64,000 bases of DNA from Desulfovibrio gilichinskyi (GTDB lineage Bacteria; Desulfobacterota; Desulfovibrionia; Desulfovibrionales; Desulfovibrionaceae): the NCBI RefSeq assembly GCF_900177375.1, contig NZ_FWZU01000005.1:248001-312000 (forward strand). The letters run 5' to 3'. Of the stretch, positions 35,988 to 45,855 are shown piece by piece. The notes under the pieces are model-generated. The model saw only the letters and a list, made by a program, of their open reading frames with translations, was not told the DNA's origin and did not search any database. The number at the start of each line of letters is the position of its first letter. The stretch's first letter is position 1. The translations under genes and the position numbers were made by a program.

Positions 35988-36716
35988 ATGGAATTTGAAA
36001 CTATATTTCTGGTGGCACTGCAAAGCAGTTTTTTTATCGGCCTCATTCATGGTATTAATCCATGCGGGCATTCGTGGCTTATGCTTGCTCCTTTTGTTTA
36101 CGGTGAGAAAAAAGGAAGCCGTGTTTTTTCACTGACTTCCGCTTTTGTAATGGGAACATCAATTGCCTGTCTTCTTATCGGTTTTACATTGGGATCTATT
36201 TCTTTGGCCATTCCGGCATCATTTGAATACGTCGTGGATATTGTGACCGTTTGTGTCTTGATCGGTTTAGGGGCAATCTTAATAGTTAAGCCGGAATTGC
36301 TCCATAGCCATGACCACGAGCATGGGCCTGATGAGCACAGTCACGAGCATGAACACAGTCACGCTCATGATCATGATTGCCAGTGCGGAAACGATTGTGA
36401 AGCTAAATCTGCAATTCGCAGTGTGACTTTCTGGAGTCTTTTTTCAATCGGTTTCTTCAATATGCTTGTGCCGTGTCCAACTGTTGCAATTATGTACTCA
36501 TACGCGCTTGATTCCGGCAGTGTTTTCAAGGGAACAGCCGTTTTTGCAAGTTATGCCATAGGAACAGGAATAGCTCTTTCTGCCGTGATTTACGCTATTT
36601 ATAAGGCTGCCGGTTTTATCCGTACTTTGGAACAGGGATGGGTTGAGCCTCTTGTAATGAGAACCGCCGGAGTTATGACAATAGCTTTCGGAATTTACAG
36701 CTATACAACTATGTAA
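35988..36716 (+). CDS. Six-helix metal/sulfite-export-like membrane protein with His-rich loop
   Basis: A 242-residue protein with about six membrane helices. The N-terminal HGINPCGHSWLML and mid-protein NMLVPCPTVAIMYSYAL motifs are typical of the NicO/RcnA-UreH-TauE-like group. Between helices 3 and 4 lies a loop packed with histidine and acidic residues (HSHDHEHGPDEHSHEHEHSH region), as in nickel/cobalt exporters. I infer divalent metal export or delivery. It is cotranscribed with a MarR regulator 16 bases downstream. AGGGGAT precedes the ATG. Confidence 0.8.
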   Translation: MEFETIFLVALQSSFFIGLIHGINPCGHSWLMLAPFVYGEKKGSRVFSLTSAFVMGTSIACLLIGFTLGSISLAIPASFEYVVDIVTVCVLIGLGAILIVKPELLHSHDHEHGPDEHSHEHEHSHAHDHDCQCGNDCEAKSAIRSVTFWSLFSIGFFNMLVPCPTVAIMYSYALDSGSVFKGTAVFASYAIGTGIALSAVIYAIYKAAGFIRTLEQGWVEPLVMRTAGVMTIAFGIYSYTTM

Positions 36717-36732
36717 ATAATATGGAGTGCTA

Positions 36733-37149
36733 ATGAGTCCTTTAAATAAACTAAATCAGAGTGTTATAGAATTTTATGAAAAGTTGTCATCTTGGGAGAA
36801 TGATATTGTCCGCGGGAAGGGGATTACTCTTCCTCAGATGCACACTCTGGAGGTGCTCGGCAGTCAGCAGCCTATGCGGATGAAAGAGCTTGCACAGGGG
36901 ATGGGGATAACAACCGGAACCCTGACCGTTCTCGTAGACAGACTTGAAAGCAAAGGTTTTGTATGCCGCAAGCCTCACGATTCTGATCGTCGCTCTATTC
37001 TTGTTGAATTGACCGAATCCGGTGAAGCCATGTTTGCAGAACATGATCGGTTACATCTGCGTCTGATTGATGAGCTTACTGCTGAAATCTCAGACTCCGA
37101 GCGTGAAGTTTTTTTGAGTTGTCTTGAAAAAATGAATAAAGCATTTTGA
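36733..37149 (+). CDS. MarR-family transcription regulator
   Basis: About 138 residues. The winged helix is in the middle (QPMRMKELAQGMGITTGTLT, then VDRLESKGFVCRKPHDSDRRSILVELT, the wing with its conserved DxRxxxV pattern). I use the ATG at 36733, which has GGAG 5 bases upstream; the GTG 6 bases earlier overlaps that ribosome binding site. The two repeats upstream of the operon are its likely binding sites, giving feedback control of the exporter. Confidence 0.9.
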   Translation: MSPLNKLNQSVIEFYEKLSSWENDIVRGKGITLPQMHTLEVLGSQQPMRMKELAQGMGITTGTLTVLVDRLESKGFVCRKPHDSDRRSILVELTESGEAMFAEHDRLHLRLIDELTAEISDSEREVFLSCLEKMNKAF

Positions 37150-37305
37150 GTTATTTAAATTTGTCATAAAATTTCTCATGAAAACAAATTGTTAAAAAGT
37201 TATGAACAAAAAACGAACAATTGTGGAAAAGTGATGTTCGTTATCTTTCCATCCTTACTCTCGCAAGGGATTTCAGAGAACTTTCACGAAAATGTCTAGA
37301 AGTTC

Positions 37306-37333
37306 TTGACCCAAAGCTGAGGTTTGATAAACT
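37306..37333 (+). promoter_or_regulatory. Likely promoter of the nrdD leader
   Basis: TTGACC at 37306-37311 and TAAACT at 37328-37333 are separated by 16 bases. The predicted transcript would start near 37340, directly before the riboswitch fold. Confidence 0.55.
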
Positions 37334-37344
37334 CTCCTGAGTCG

Positions 37345-37478
37345 TTTTTGAACTTCAGCTGTCCGGAAATTTCGGATAATTTCAGGAGATCCGGTTAGAA
37401 TCCGGGGCGGTTCTGCCGCTGTGAAATTTCTTCGCTAAGGAGAAATAAAAGCCAGCCCCCTGACTGAAGCCTGCCTGC
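37345..37478 (+). ncRNA. Cobalamin riboswitch upstream of nrdD
   Basis: The sequence holds the conserved core in order: a GGTTAGAATCC element at 37393, then GCGGTTCTGCCGCTGTGAAA (the B12 box region, 37407-37426), then AGCCAG and GCCTGCC close to the 3' end. This fits the standard cobalamin aptamer with a slightly variant B12 box. A terminator-like hairpin begins in its 3' strand. The gene below, nrdD, encodes the B12-independent reductase, so cobalamin should lower its expression. Confidence 0.85.
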
Positions 37479-37496
37479 CTTTTGCAGGCATTTATT
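37472..37496 (+). terminator. Riboswitch expression-platform hairpin
   Basis: TGCCTGC-CTTTT-GCAGGCA is a perfect 7-base stem followed by TTTATT. Its left arm overlaps the aptamer's 3' CCTGCC, so ligand binding could decide whether it forms. Confidence 0.6.
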
Positions 37497-37700
37497 CCAT
37501 TTTCCGGAGAGCCAATAAAACTTACGGCTTCCGGTCTAAAGTCCTGCAGGATGAGCCTTCCGGGCTGCCTGCGCCATAAGCTCAGATCAGAATCTCCATA
37601 CGGGAGCCAAGTAAGTCAGCAACTTTTCCGTTGCGCCTCTTCTAGTGCTTTGCTTTGTGGATGATGTTCTGTGCGGACAACCACTTAACAGGTAATATTG
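37497..37700 (+). other. Unexplained structured leader between riboswitch and nrdD
   Basis: About 200 bases of leader remain after the riboswitch hairpin. There are further small hairpins (CTCC-ATAC-GGGAG at about 37593-37606 and GCAAC-TTTTCC-GTTGC at 37619-37634). A 60-codon open frame here has no ribosome binding site and no family features. I cannot assign a known RNA family. Confidence 0.4.
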
Positions 37701-39791
37701 ATGCCAAAACAAATTTTGAAACGTGATGGAAGACTTGAGTCATGGTCAACAGCCAGAATCTCTGAAGCAATTTTCAAGGCTCTTAAAGCAAGCGGAATAA
37801 AAGATCCTCTCTTGAGTAAGCGTCTGGGCAAAAAAGTTGAGCAGAAGCTTGCAGAATTCGACGTTCCTGAGCAGGAAACAGTTCAGGATATGGTGCAGTT
37901 GGTTCTGATGGAAAGCCGCCTCTATTCCGTTGCAGAGCGTTACATTATATATCGTGAAAAAAGACGTGAACTTCGTAAACAGGATGAAGCTTATCTGGAT
38001 ATTACCGGAACGATTGAAAGTTATCTGGATCGTTCAGACTGGCGCGTAAATGAAAACTCAAATATGGGACATTCCTTTCAGGGACTCATGCTGCACATGT
38101 CAGGAGCTGTTCAGGCTCGCTACTGCCTTGAAAAATATCCTGAAGAAATCAGACTTGCTCACGAGCATGGTTATTTTCATATCCACGATCTTTCTTTCGG
38201 CCTTGCAGGATATTGCGCAGGCTGGTCACTCCGCGATCTGCTGATTGAAGGGTTCGGTCTTCGCGGCCGCTGCTCATCTTCTCCGGCTAAGCATTTTGAT
38301 TCTGTTACCGGACAGATGGTCAATTTTCTTGGAACATTACAGAATGAATGGGCCGGAGCTCAGGCTTTCAACAACGTAGATACTTATCTTGCTCCTTTTG
38401 TCAGACATGACGGCCTTGATTATACCCGTGTTAAGCAGATTATCCAGAAGTTGATATTCAACCTGAATACCACTTCCCGCTGGGGCGGACAGAGTCCTTT
38501 CACCAATTTCACTTTTGATATGGTTCCTCCTAAGCACATTGCCAGCGAGCCTGTTATCATCGGCGGAGAATTTCAGGATACCACTTACGGTGAATATGCT
38601 GCTGAAATGGAGATGATTAATAAAGCGTTTGTAGAAGTCATGCTCGAAGGTGATTCTGACGGACGTATTTTTTCCTTCCCGATTCCTACTTACAACGTAA
38701 CTCCTGATTTTCCTTGGGAAACTGAAGTTGGTGAACTGCTTCTGGAAATGACCGCCAAATACGGCGCACCGTATTTCCAGAACTTCATCAATTCCGACAT
38801 GAATCCGGAAGATGTCCGCTCCATGTGCTGCCGTCTGCAGATGGATGTCAGAGAAATCCGCAAAAAAACAGGCGGTCTTTTCGGCGCAGGTGACCTGACC
38901 GGTTCTATCGGTGTTGTTACTCTTAATCTTCCTAAGCTTGCTTACCTTGCTCAGGGTGAGGAAGACTTCCTTGACCTCGTTTCGGAATATGCGACTCTTG
39001 CCAAGGATTCTTTGGAGTTCAAGCGCAAGCTGGTTTCAGCCAACTTTGAAAGCGGTATGTTCCCGTTCTCACAGCATTACTTGAAAAACGGATTTAAGGG
39101 ACATTTCAGTACCATCGGATTGATCGGCGGTAACGAAGCATGTCATAATATGCTTGGTAAAGGCATTGAAACTGAAGCCGGAACCAGATTAATGCAGCGT
39201 GTTCTTAACCATTTGCGTGATCTAGTTGTTAAGTTTCAGGAAGAAACAGATAATCTGTACAATCTTGAAGCAACTCCCGGTGAAGGCACATGCTATCGTC
39301 TGGCTAAGATTGATAAGAATCTCTATGCGGATATTTACACTGCAGGGGACGAAGTACCTTACTACACAAATTCAACTCTGCTGCCTGCCGGAGCAACGGA
39401 AGATGTTGTTTATGCTCTTGAACATCAGAATAAATTGCAGACACTTTATAATGGTGGAACAGTTTTTCATACTTTCCTTGGTGAAGCTGTTTCAGATACA
39501 AAAGCGTTACGTAATTTCATAATCAAGGCCATGACCAATACTAAGATTCCATATATATCAGTAACTCCTACTTTCTCAATCTGCGATGATCACGGTTATC
39601 TGTACGGTGAACATTTTGAATGCCCTACCTGCGGTAAGGATGCGGAAGTCTACACCCGTATCGTGGGCTATTATCGCCCTGTTAACCGCTGGAATAAAGG
39701 TAAGCAGGAAGAATACAAAGACAGGGCTGAATATGGACATTCTTCGTGCGGGTGCAGTGCTCCCGGTGGAATCGTCGTAGAATCCTTATAG
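37701..39791 (+). CDS. nrdD: Anaerobic (class III) ribonucleoside-triphosphate reductase
   Basis: A 696-residue glycyl-radical enzyme with an N-terminal ATP-cone (QILKRDGRLESWSTARI, about 3-90). The catalytic core has active-site cysteines around RSMCCRLQMD and NEACHNMLG. The C terminus has a zinc site (CPTCGK and CGCS) and the glycyl radical loop YTRIVGYYRPVNRWN with Gly at about 656. It makes dNTPs without oxygen or cobalamin. The ATG at 37701 is preferred over the TTG directly before it. The activase gene nrdG is not adjacent. Expression is probably controlled by the cobalamin riboswitch in its leader. Confidence 0.95.
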   Translation: MPKQILKRDGRLESWSTARISEAIFKALKASGIKDPLLSKRLGKKVEQKLAEFDVPEQETVQDMVQLVLMESRLYSVAERYIIYREKRRELRKQDEAYLDITGTIESYLDRSDWRVNENSNMGHSFQGLMLHMSGAVQARYCLEKYPEEIRLAHEHGYFHIHDLSFGLAGYCAGWSLRDLLIEGFGLRGRCSSSPAKHFDSVTGQMVNFLGTLQNEWAGAQAFNNVDTYLAPFVRHDGLDYTRVKQIIQKLIFNLNTTSRWGGQSPFTNFTFDMVPPKHIASEPVIIGGEFQDTTYGEYAAEMEMINKAFVEVMLEGDSDGRIFSFPIPTYNVTPDFPWETEVGELLLEMTAKYGAPYFQNFINSDMNPEDVRSMCCRLQMDVREIRKKTGGLFGAGDLTGSIGVVTLNLPKLAYLAQGEEDFLDLVSEYATLAKDSLEFKRKLVSANFESGMFPFSQHYLKNGFKGHFSTIGLIGGNEACHNMLGKGIETEAGTRLMQRVLNHLRDLVVKFQEETDNLYNLEATPGEGTCYRLAKIDKNLYADIYTAGDEVPYYTNSTLLPAGATEDVVYALEHQNKLQTLYNGGTVFHTFLGEAVSDTKALRNFIIKAMTNTKIPYISVTPTFSICDDHGYLYGEHFECPTCGKDAEVYTRIVGYYRPVNRWNKGKQEEYKDRAEYGHSSCGCSAPGGIVVESL

Positions 39792-39825
39792 TTAATTCAT
39801 GGATTTTAGTTAAGTTAATGATTAT

Positions 39826-39866
39826 CAGGTCCGGAAGGGGGTTCTCTTTCGGACCTTTTTTATTTA
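39826..39866 (+). terminator. Terminator after nrdD
   Basis: GGTCCGGAAG and CTTTCGGACC form an almost perfect 10-base stem followed by TTTTTTATTT. Confidence 0.9.
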
Positions 39867-39966
39867 AAATTCATGATAAAGTATTTTACTGCAAAATCTT
39901 GCAGAAGTTTCCGTGCAAGGTTAATTTGTGCCTGTGAACAGTAAAAATTTAACCACTTATTAATTT

Positions 39967-40197
39967 ATGATATTATCTTCCAGCCAGTTAAGGGCCTTGC
40001 GCCAGAGAAATGATGAAGAACTTCGCAAAGGTAATTTTGCGAAATACGGATACCCTGCGAATACAATACAGGATCTTCTCCAAACTATTGAAGCTTTAAA
40101 AAGCGAAAAGAAAAAATGGAAGAAAGTAGCTCAGGAGCGGGGAGAATTGTTAGGTAGACTAACGGGGATGCTTGAGGAATATAACAAGCAGAAATGA
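39967..40197 (+). CDS. Small charged, coiled-coil-like protein of unknown function
   Basis: A 76-residue protein rich in Lys, Arg and Glu. The N terminus is SSSQLRALRQRNDEELRKG, and the C-terminal half (about 35-74) has heptad-like leucine spacing, so a helical or coiled-coil protein is likely. It has its own strong terminator directly downstream, which supports a real gene, but no Shine-Dalgarno is evident before the ATG. I do not recognise the family. It is free-standing between nrdD and a chemoreceptor gene. Confidence 0.55.
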   Translation: MILSSSQLRALRQRNDEELRKGNFAKYGYPANTIQDLLQTIEALKSEKKKWKKVAQERGELLGRLTGMLEEYNKQK

Positions 40198-40221
40198 ATT
40201 TACTTTAAATCGGAATTATAG

Positions 40222-40250
40222 CCGCATTGCGAAAGCAATGCGGTTTTTTT
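40222..40250 (+). terminator. Terminator after the small protein gene
   Basis: CCGCATTGC-GAAA-GCAATGCGG: a perfect 9-base stem with a GNRA-type tetraloop and seven T. Confidence 0.95.
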
Positions 40251-40403
40251 GGGATTTGAAAATCGTATTTTAAATCTAATGATAAAATATATAATAAATA
40301 ATTTTTATATTGGTTGTGTTACTTTCTGTTTCCGTAGTTGGTGAGACACTATTTTTAGGAGCACTGCCTGTAAGGAGTGAATCCTTTTTTACAGGAGATA
40401 AGT

Positions 40404-42716
40404 ATGAAAGTTAAAAGTATTAATACAAAATTAGCCTTTTGGATTACAGGGATTGTATTTGCCTGTATCGTAGTTTTTGTTGTCGTTGTCAGTTCACTTA
40501 CCAATAACGCCGTTTTTGAAATTCAAAAGCAGAATATGGAAGTCTTGAATTTGAAGTTGGTTCAGGAAGCAGAAAGCTTTCTAGATATTTCACGACTTGA
40601 CCTGAAAGGCTATGCCAGCAACCGCGAATATCTTCATTCATTCGTGGATTCTTATGTTCGTGCCGGCATAAATAAATCTTTGAAGAGTAGGATTGAGGAA
40701 CATGGCGGTATGCAAGCCATGGCAGGTTTTGATAAAACCGGGAAAATTATTTTTGGTCTGGATAATAAAGGTGAAAATCTTGCAGGCCTTAATTGGGGAA
40801 ACAAAGAGTATGTTCAAGATATTCTTAATGGGAAGGACTTTTCCATTTCTGATATTATCAAGCTGAAAGGGGATAACAGTCATGTTGTTATGATGGCTGT
40901 TCCTGTAAAGGATCCCGGTGGGCGAATGTTCGGAGGTTTTCTTATTGGTCTGGATTGGGATAAATATGCTAACGATTTAATTCATGATGTCAGTATCGGT
41001 AAGCATGGCTATGCATATATTATCAGCAGTGACGGACATTTTCTTGCTCATAAGGACCCTAGTCTTGTTGGAGAAGATGTCTCCGCGTATGATTTTATAA
41101 AGAAAACTCTTTCCGCTAAAAAAGGTTTCATCTCGTATGAATGGCAGGGCCAAGAAAAAGTCCAGTCGTTCATGAATGTTCCTATGACAGGCTGGGTTGT
41201 GTGTATGTCTGCGTATGTTTCAGATTTAACAGAGGCCGCAACCTATGAAAGGAATATTTTGATAGCCATGGGATTCGGTATGATTTTGTTTTTGGTTGGA
41301 ACCATTGTTTTTATTACGCGTAAGCAGGTGATTGCCCCGATGGATCTGATTAAAGATTTCACCTCAGAAATTTCGCAGGGTAATTTTAAGGCCGAGCTTG
41401 ATGGAATCTTTACCTGCGAACTGTTAGAGCTTTCTGATAACATCAAGCACATGGTTGCAGAGCTTAAAAACAAGCTTGGATTTTCTGAAGGAGTTCTCAA
41501 GGGAATATCGACTCCCTGTATTGTTGCTGATGCTAACGAGAAGGCCCTTTTTGTAAATCAATATATGTTGGATCTTTTCAATCGGCCGGGAGTGCCCGCA
41601 GATTACATAGGCAGAACCGTTGGTGATGTTGTTTATGGAGAACCTTCACGCTCAACCATTGTAACTAAAGCTATTAAAGAAAATCGTGAGCATAATAATT
41701 TAGAAATGGATCTTAACCATCCAAGTGGTGATGCCTTCAATTTGCTGGTAAATGTCTCACCTCTGTTCGACCTTGATGAACGCATGCTAGGCGCAATTTT
41801 AATGGCGACCGATATGACGGAGATCAAAAAGCAACAGCGAATTATTGAAGAAAAAAATATCATGATTTCTGATGCCGCTGAAAGTGCAACAGAAATTTCA
41901 AATCAAGTCGCCAGTTTTTCGGAAGCCCTTGCAGCTCAGATTGAGCAGTCCAGCAGAGGGGCTGAAGAACAGAGTGCAATGGCCAGTGAAGCCGCTACCG
42001 CAATGGACGAGATGAACTCAACTGTTTTTGAAGTAGCTCGCAATGCCTCAACTGCAGCAGGTAGCGCTGATGTCGCTCAGGAAAAAGCTCTTGCCGGTGA
42101 TAAGATGGTTGTTAAAGCCGTTGAAACCATTGCGGAAGTTCATGCCATCTCTGATGCTTTGAGTCATGATATGGCGGAACTCGGCACGCAGGCTGAAGGT
42201 ATCGGGCATATTATGGGCGTTATTACTGATATTGCCGATCAGACAAATCTTCTTGCTTTGAACGCTGCTATTGAAGCAGCAAGAGCAGGAGAAGCAGGAC
42301 GGGGCTTCGCGGTAGTTGCTGATGAAGTAAGGAAACTTGCAGAAAAGACTATGACAGCTACGGGTGAAGTCGGATCTTATATTACCCAGATTCAAAATAG
42401 CACCCGTAAGAATATTGTAAGTGCTGAAAAATCGACAGAATCTATTTTGACAGTTACCGAGCTGATTAATAAGTCCGGTGATATCTTGAAAGAGATAGTT
42501 GCCAGTATCTCGGAAACGAGTGATCAGGTTCGCAGCATTGCAACCGCTTCGGAACAGCAATCTGCAGCCAGTGAAGAAATAAGCCGTTCAACAGGCCAAA
42601 TCAATACTATTGCCGGAGAAACAGCCCAGGCAATGACAGAGTCTGCTGAGGCCGTAAGCCGATTGACATCTCTTGCCCGTGAATTGAATGCGATCATTGC
42701 TAAGATGCAGGGCTGA
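40404..42716 (+). CDS. Methyl-accepting chemotaxis protein with dCache_1 and PAS domains
   Basis: About 770 residues, starting at the ATG at 40404 with CAGGAG 7 bases upstream; in-frame sequence back to 40377 has no such site. A helix (about 10-32) is followed by a double Cache_1 sensor ([14 protein letters not shown], then [22 protein letters not shown] and [21 protein letters not shown]). A second helix, HAMP and PAS (about 365-480) come next, and then the signalling domain with [20 protein letters not shown]. The Cache text suggests binding of small organic ligands such as amino acids. Its signalling core closely resembles that of the chemoreceptor at 30881, while the sensors differ. Confidence 0.92.
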   Translation: MKVKSINTKLAFWITGIVFACIVVFVVVVSSLTNNAVFEIQKQNMEVLNLKLVQEAESFLDISRLDLKGYASNREYLHSFVDSYVRAGINKSLKSRIEEHGGMQAMAGFDKTGKIIFGLDNKGENLAGLNWGNKEYVQDILNGKDFSISDIIKLKGDNSHVVMMAVPVKDPGGRMFGGFLIGLDWDKYANDLIHDVSIGKHGYAYIISSDGHFLAHKDPSLVGEDVSAYDFIKKTLSAKKGFISYEWQGQEKVQSFMNVPMTGWVVCMSAYVSDLTEAATYERNILIAMGFGMILFLVGTIVFITRKQVIAPMDLIKDFTSEISQGNFKAELDGIFTCELLELSDNIKHMVAELKNKLGFSEGVLKGISTPCIVADANEKALFVNQYMLDLFNRPGVPADYIGRTVGDVVYGEPSRSTIVTKAIKENREHNNLEMDLNHPSGDAFNLLVNVSPLFDLDERMLGAILMATDMTEIKKQQRIIEEKNIMISDAAESATEISNQVASFSEALAAQIEQSSRGAEEQSAMASEAATAMDEMNSTVFEVARNASTAAGSADVAQEKALAGDKMVVKAVETIAEVHAISDALSHDMAELGTQAEGIGHIMGVITDIADQTNLLALNAAIEAARAGEAGRGFAVVADEVRKLAEKTMTATGEVGSYITQIQNSTRKNIVSAEKSTESILTVTELINKSGDILKEIVASISETSDQVRSIATASEQQSAASEEISRSTGQINTIAGETAQAMTESAEAVSRLTSLARELNAIIAKMQG

Positions 42717-42752
42717 TAAGATTATTTAACATTCTTTAAAGCAACCACGAAT

Positions 42753-42796
42753 AAGCCCCCCTGTAGAATTAAATTCTACAGGGGGGCTTTTTTTTT
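42753..42796. terminator. Strong bidirectional terminator
   Basis: AAGCCCCCCTGTAGAATT pairs perfectly with its complement to the right, an 18-base stem with essentially no loop, followed by nine T. It serves the chemoreceptor gene on the plus strand and nhaB on the minus strand. Confidence 0.93.
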
Positions 42797-42815
42797 ACGG
42801 TATAAAACTAATTAT

Positions 42816-44306
42816 TTATAACAACCACCAGACTGCGCCGAGTCCGGTAAATGTCATTACGATTGTGTACGGAAATGCCAGCTTAACCATTTCTCCGTAA
42901 GAGAGTCTGATCAGAGGCGCAATTGCGGACGTGAGCAGGAACAGGAATGCTGCCTGTCCGTTAGGAGTGGCCACACTTGGGATGTTTGTTCCTGTGTTAA
43001 TGGCTACAGCCAGCAGATCGAACTGTTCTTTGGTAATTGCGCCGCTCAGGAATGCCGCCTTTGTTTCTGATATGTATACCGTTGCAACGAATACGTTATC
43101 GGAAATCATGGAAAGTATGCCGTTCGCCAGATAGTAGGCTGCGAGCTGAACTTTTCCTTCAAGTCCCAGTACTAAATGAATAACCGGAGCAAAAAGATGC
43201 TGTTCGTGAATGACCGCAACTATGGAGAAGAATACAACCAGAAGAGCTGTAAACGGAAGAGCTTCTTCAAATGCATGGCCTATGCGATGTTCTTCTGTTA
43301 CGCCGTTAAGAGCTGTAAGAGTTACTATGATGGTCAGACCTATGAGTCCTACTTCCGCAAGGTGGAAAGCCAGAGCGAATATTAAAAAGACAGCTGCACA
43401 AGCCTGAATAAGCAGGGCCGCTTTTTGTGTAAAGCTCATCTGCTCATCTTTTTTAATGTCTTCTTCTTCAAGAATCTGGCGGACACTGTCAGGGAGTTTA
43501 AAGCCGTATCCGAAAAAGCCGGTGACTTCGAGGGCCACACAAGTCAGAAGGCCCATAGCCAGAACCGGCATGGAGACTGGAGCTGTTCTATAGAAAAACT
43601 CCATAAATTCCCAGTTCATAACATGCCCGATGAGCAGATTCTGAGGCTCTCCTACTATGGTACACACTCCTCCGAGGGCTGTACCGACGGCTCCGTGCAT
43701 AAGAAGGTTCCTTAAGAAACCTCTGAATTCTCCAAGATGGTTGGCACACTCTTCCGTCAGAGAGGTGTCATCTGTCAGTGAGCATTGACCTGAAGATGCA
43801 AATCTATGGTATATTGCATAAAATCCGTATGCAACGGCAATAAGAACTGCTGTAACAGTAAGAGCATCAAGGAAGGCAGACAGAAATGCACCTGAAAAAC
43901 AGAACAGCAGCGAAATAACGATTTTTGATTTGATGCGAAGAAGTATCTTTGTAAAGGCATACTGGAGCATGTCCTTCATAAAGTAGATACCGGCAACCAT
44001 GAACATTAAAAGAAGAATAACCGGGAAGTTGTGCAATGTTTCGTTATAGACCGACTTCGGGGAAGCCATGCCTAAGATAATGGCTTCAATTGCGAGAAGC
44101 CCACTCGCCGGCAGTGGATAGCATTTTAAGGCCATTGCAAGTGTAAAAATGAATTCTGCAATCAAAACCCATCCGGTAATAAACGGGCCTGAAACAGCCA
44201 GAAGTATCGGGTTGAGAACTAGAAATCCGATTATGGTCAGTTTGTACCAATCCGGTGAGTTACCGAGAAAGTTTTTCTGAAGGGCTTGTGAAATTGTTTT
44301 GGGCAC
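42816..44306 (-). CDS. nhaB: Na+/H+ antiporter NhaB
   Basis: A 496-residue, about 12-helix antiporter. Characteristic text includes [21 protein letters not shown] at the N terminus, [40 protein letters not shown] and [20 protein letters not shown]. NhaB expels Na+ in exchange for protons across the inner membrane. It is the last gene of a minus-strand operon that starts at 48366, together with a DASS permease that probably brings in a Na+-coupled substrate, so import and removal of Na+ are paired. Confidence 0.95.
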   Translation of the reverse strand: MPKTISQALQKNFLGNSPDWYKLTIIGFLVLNPILLAVSGPFITGWVLIAEFIFTLAMALKCYPLPASGLLAIEAIILGMASPKSVYNETLHNFPVILLLMFMVAGIYFMKDMLQYAFTKILLRIKSKIVISLLFCFSGAFLSAFLDALTVTAVLIAVAYGFYAIYHRFASSGQCSLTDDTSLTEECANHLGEFRGFLRNLLMHGAVGTALGGVCTIVGEPQNLLIGHVMNWEFMEFFYRTAPVSMPVLAMGLLTCVALEVTGFFGYGFKLPDSVRQILEEEDIKKDEQMSFTQKAALLIQACAAVFLIFALAFHLAEVGLIGLTIIVTLTALNGVTEEHRIGHAFEEALPFTALLVVFFSIVAVIHEQHLFAPVIHLVLGLEGKVQLAAYYLANGILSMISDNVFVATVYISETKAAFLSGAITKEQFDLLAVAINTGTNIPSVATPNGQAAFLFLLTSAIAPLIRLSYGEMVKLAFPYTIVMTFTGLGAVWWLL

Positions 44307-44353
44307 GAAGTACTCCTTTTTATTAGCTCGTTACAGGAAAAACCATTTTGAGA

Positions 44354-45793
44354 CTAAAGCTCACTAGGCTCTAACGGGTCGATTGACAGTTCCGGGTAAA
44401 GGCCTTTCAAATCACCTTCCGGATAAGGCTGAAGAATATTGAAAGAGATGTCCTGAGTCTGCTGGGCATGCCCTGCTTTTTCATCTGATCCGTCCCAGAA
44501 AGCTCCATTGCATTCAAGGATATGTTCAATCCGAAGTCTGAATCTCTCAACAAATTTAGCACCGATGCCTTCAAACGTCAGGTTTCCGAGGCGGAACTGA
44601 CCTTTGAGAGCTGCAAAATCAGTTAGAGAAAGAGAGTGCATCTCAAGGTCTTCCTGCTTGCTGATATATCCCCACACAAGACAGTTTTCGGGTATTTTGA
44701 TCGGCTCCTGAGCATCAATAATTGTGTGAGGCATGATGATTGATTTTGCCCCGACTTCAATTTGACATTCTTTTTTGCCATTCAAAAAAGAGTTGAATCC
44801 GACAAACACATGGCGTTGCAGGTGGCTGTAAATAACCTTTCCACCGTGCGCGGTAACGTCTTCACCGTCATAGACTGAATTAATTATATAACAGTTTTCC
44901 TGTGCATTGGAGCCAGGCCCCAGAATTGAATCCTCAAGGTAGGCTCTCTGAGCGATAAGAACATTTTTATCAACTTTACATGTTCCTTTGATTACCGCGT
45001 AAGGGCTGACTGACGCCCCTTCCGGTACATCAATCATATTTTCAGGATTCACAGCGGAGTAAATGGGAATAAAGTCTTCTTTTCTCTCCGCAAAAAAGTC
45101 CATGAACATGCCTTTAGGTCTGCTGTCTTCAATGCGGATATATTTAGCGAGGACTTCAGTCGGGAACTGATAGTTGAATTCAAAGGCTCCGTCGGCCTTG
45201 ACCCATACGCGTCCGGGGCGGATTCGTTTATGCGAAAGCTCACCAGCCTGAACGTATGAGTAAGATCCTATGGCGCAATCATGACAGATGGATAGATCAA
45301 CAGTTGAAAAAGGTTCCAGAAAACATCCTTCAACAGACGTGCCGTGGATGTTTGCGTAATGCAGGGAGACGGTGTTTGATATTTTGAAAACTTCCAGGTT
45401 CTCAGGATCGTGTGAATTATTGTGAACCAGCGTTTTCATTAGAAAACTGTCTCTGATGTAAATAACTTCATCATCACGAAGTTTTATGTTGTGACCGCTC
45501 ACGGCAACAAGATGCCCCTTCCGTTTCAGTTCATCACCGCGAATGTCGCTTTTATGAAGAATTGAATGGTCAACAACACATTTCCCAAGAAAGTACGTTC
45601 CACCGACACTTGAATGTCGGAAGTGGAATTTGAGAGGGTGAGTGTTCGTTAAAGAGTAGAATGCGTAGTACAGTGCGAAACTGTCTTTGGGGATGAGGTC
45701 CTTGATGAAAGGACCAACATCGACAAGCGGCTCACGAAGATTGATATTCACGCGATGCACGATATGGTCGATAAGCTTATTCAGCTGTTTCAT
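44354..45793 (-). CDS. Left-handed beta-helix (hexapeptide-repeat) protein
   Basis: A 479-residue protein. The middle (about 75-380) is a long series of short imperfect repeats with isoleucine/valine spacing (VSPYAVIKGTCKVDKNVLIA, AYLEDSILGPGSNAQENCYI, IEVGAKSIIMPHTII), as in hexapeptide acyl- or nucleotidyltransferases. No catalytic domain is recognisable and the enzyme activity is unknown. A position between a DASS-type permease and NhaB, in an operon with a CBS-domain protein, argues for a role in ion or metabolite homeostasis. Upstream there is a 40-base perfect palindrome. Confidence 0.7.
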   Translation of the reverse strand: MKQLNKLIDHIVHRVNINLREPLVDVGPFIKDLIPKDSFALYYAFYSLTNTHPLKFHFRHSSVGGTYFLGKCVVDHSILHKSDIRGDELKRKGHLVAVSGHNIKLRDDEVIYIRDSFLMKTLVHNNSHDPENLEVFKISNTVSLHYANIHGTSVEGCFLEPFSTVDLSICHDCAIGSYSYVQAGELSHKRIRPGRVWVKADGAFEFNYQFPTEVLAKYIRIEDSRPKGMFMDFFAERKEDFIPIYSAVNPENMIDVPEGASVSPYAVIKGTCKVDKNVLIAQRAYLEDSILGPGSNAQENCYIINSVYDGEDVTAHGGKVIYSHLQRHVFVGFNSFLNGKKECQIEVGAKSIIMPHTIIDAQEPIKIPENCLVWGYISKQEDLEMHSLSLTDFAALKGQFRLGNLTFEGIGAKFVERFRLRIEHILECNGAFWDGSDEKAGHAQQTQDISFNILQPYPEGDLKGLYPELSIDPLEPSEL

Positions 45794-45855
45794 TTCCTTC
45801 TCGCTTTTTATTTGTGCCGGAAGTCGTAGGTGGAAACCGGAACTGGTTGATATAC

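Noticed and set aside
36300-36395. Short repeated CATGAxCACG-like units resembling a repeat array
   Set aside because: They encode the histidine-rich loop of the membrane protein in frame; not a CRISPR or DNA repeat element.
37482-37664. 60-codon open frame in the nrdD leader
   Set aside because: No ribosome binding site or family features, and it overlaps the riboswitch hairpin; better explained as structured leader RNA.
42048-42560. 170-codon open frame antisense to the chemoreceptor signalling domain
   Set aside because: The other strand encodes the highly conserved signalling hairpin; the antisense frame is a by-product of its codon pattern (a similar one faces the chemoreceptor at 32.7-33.0 kb).
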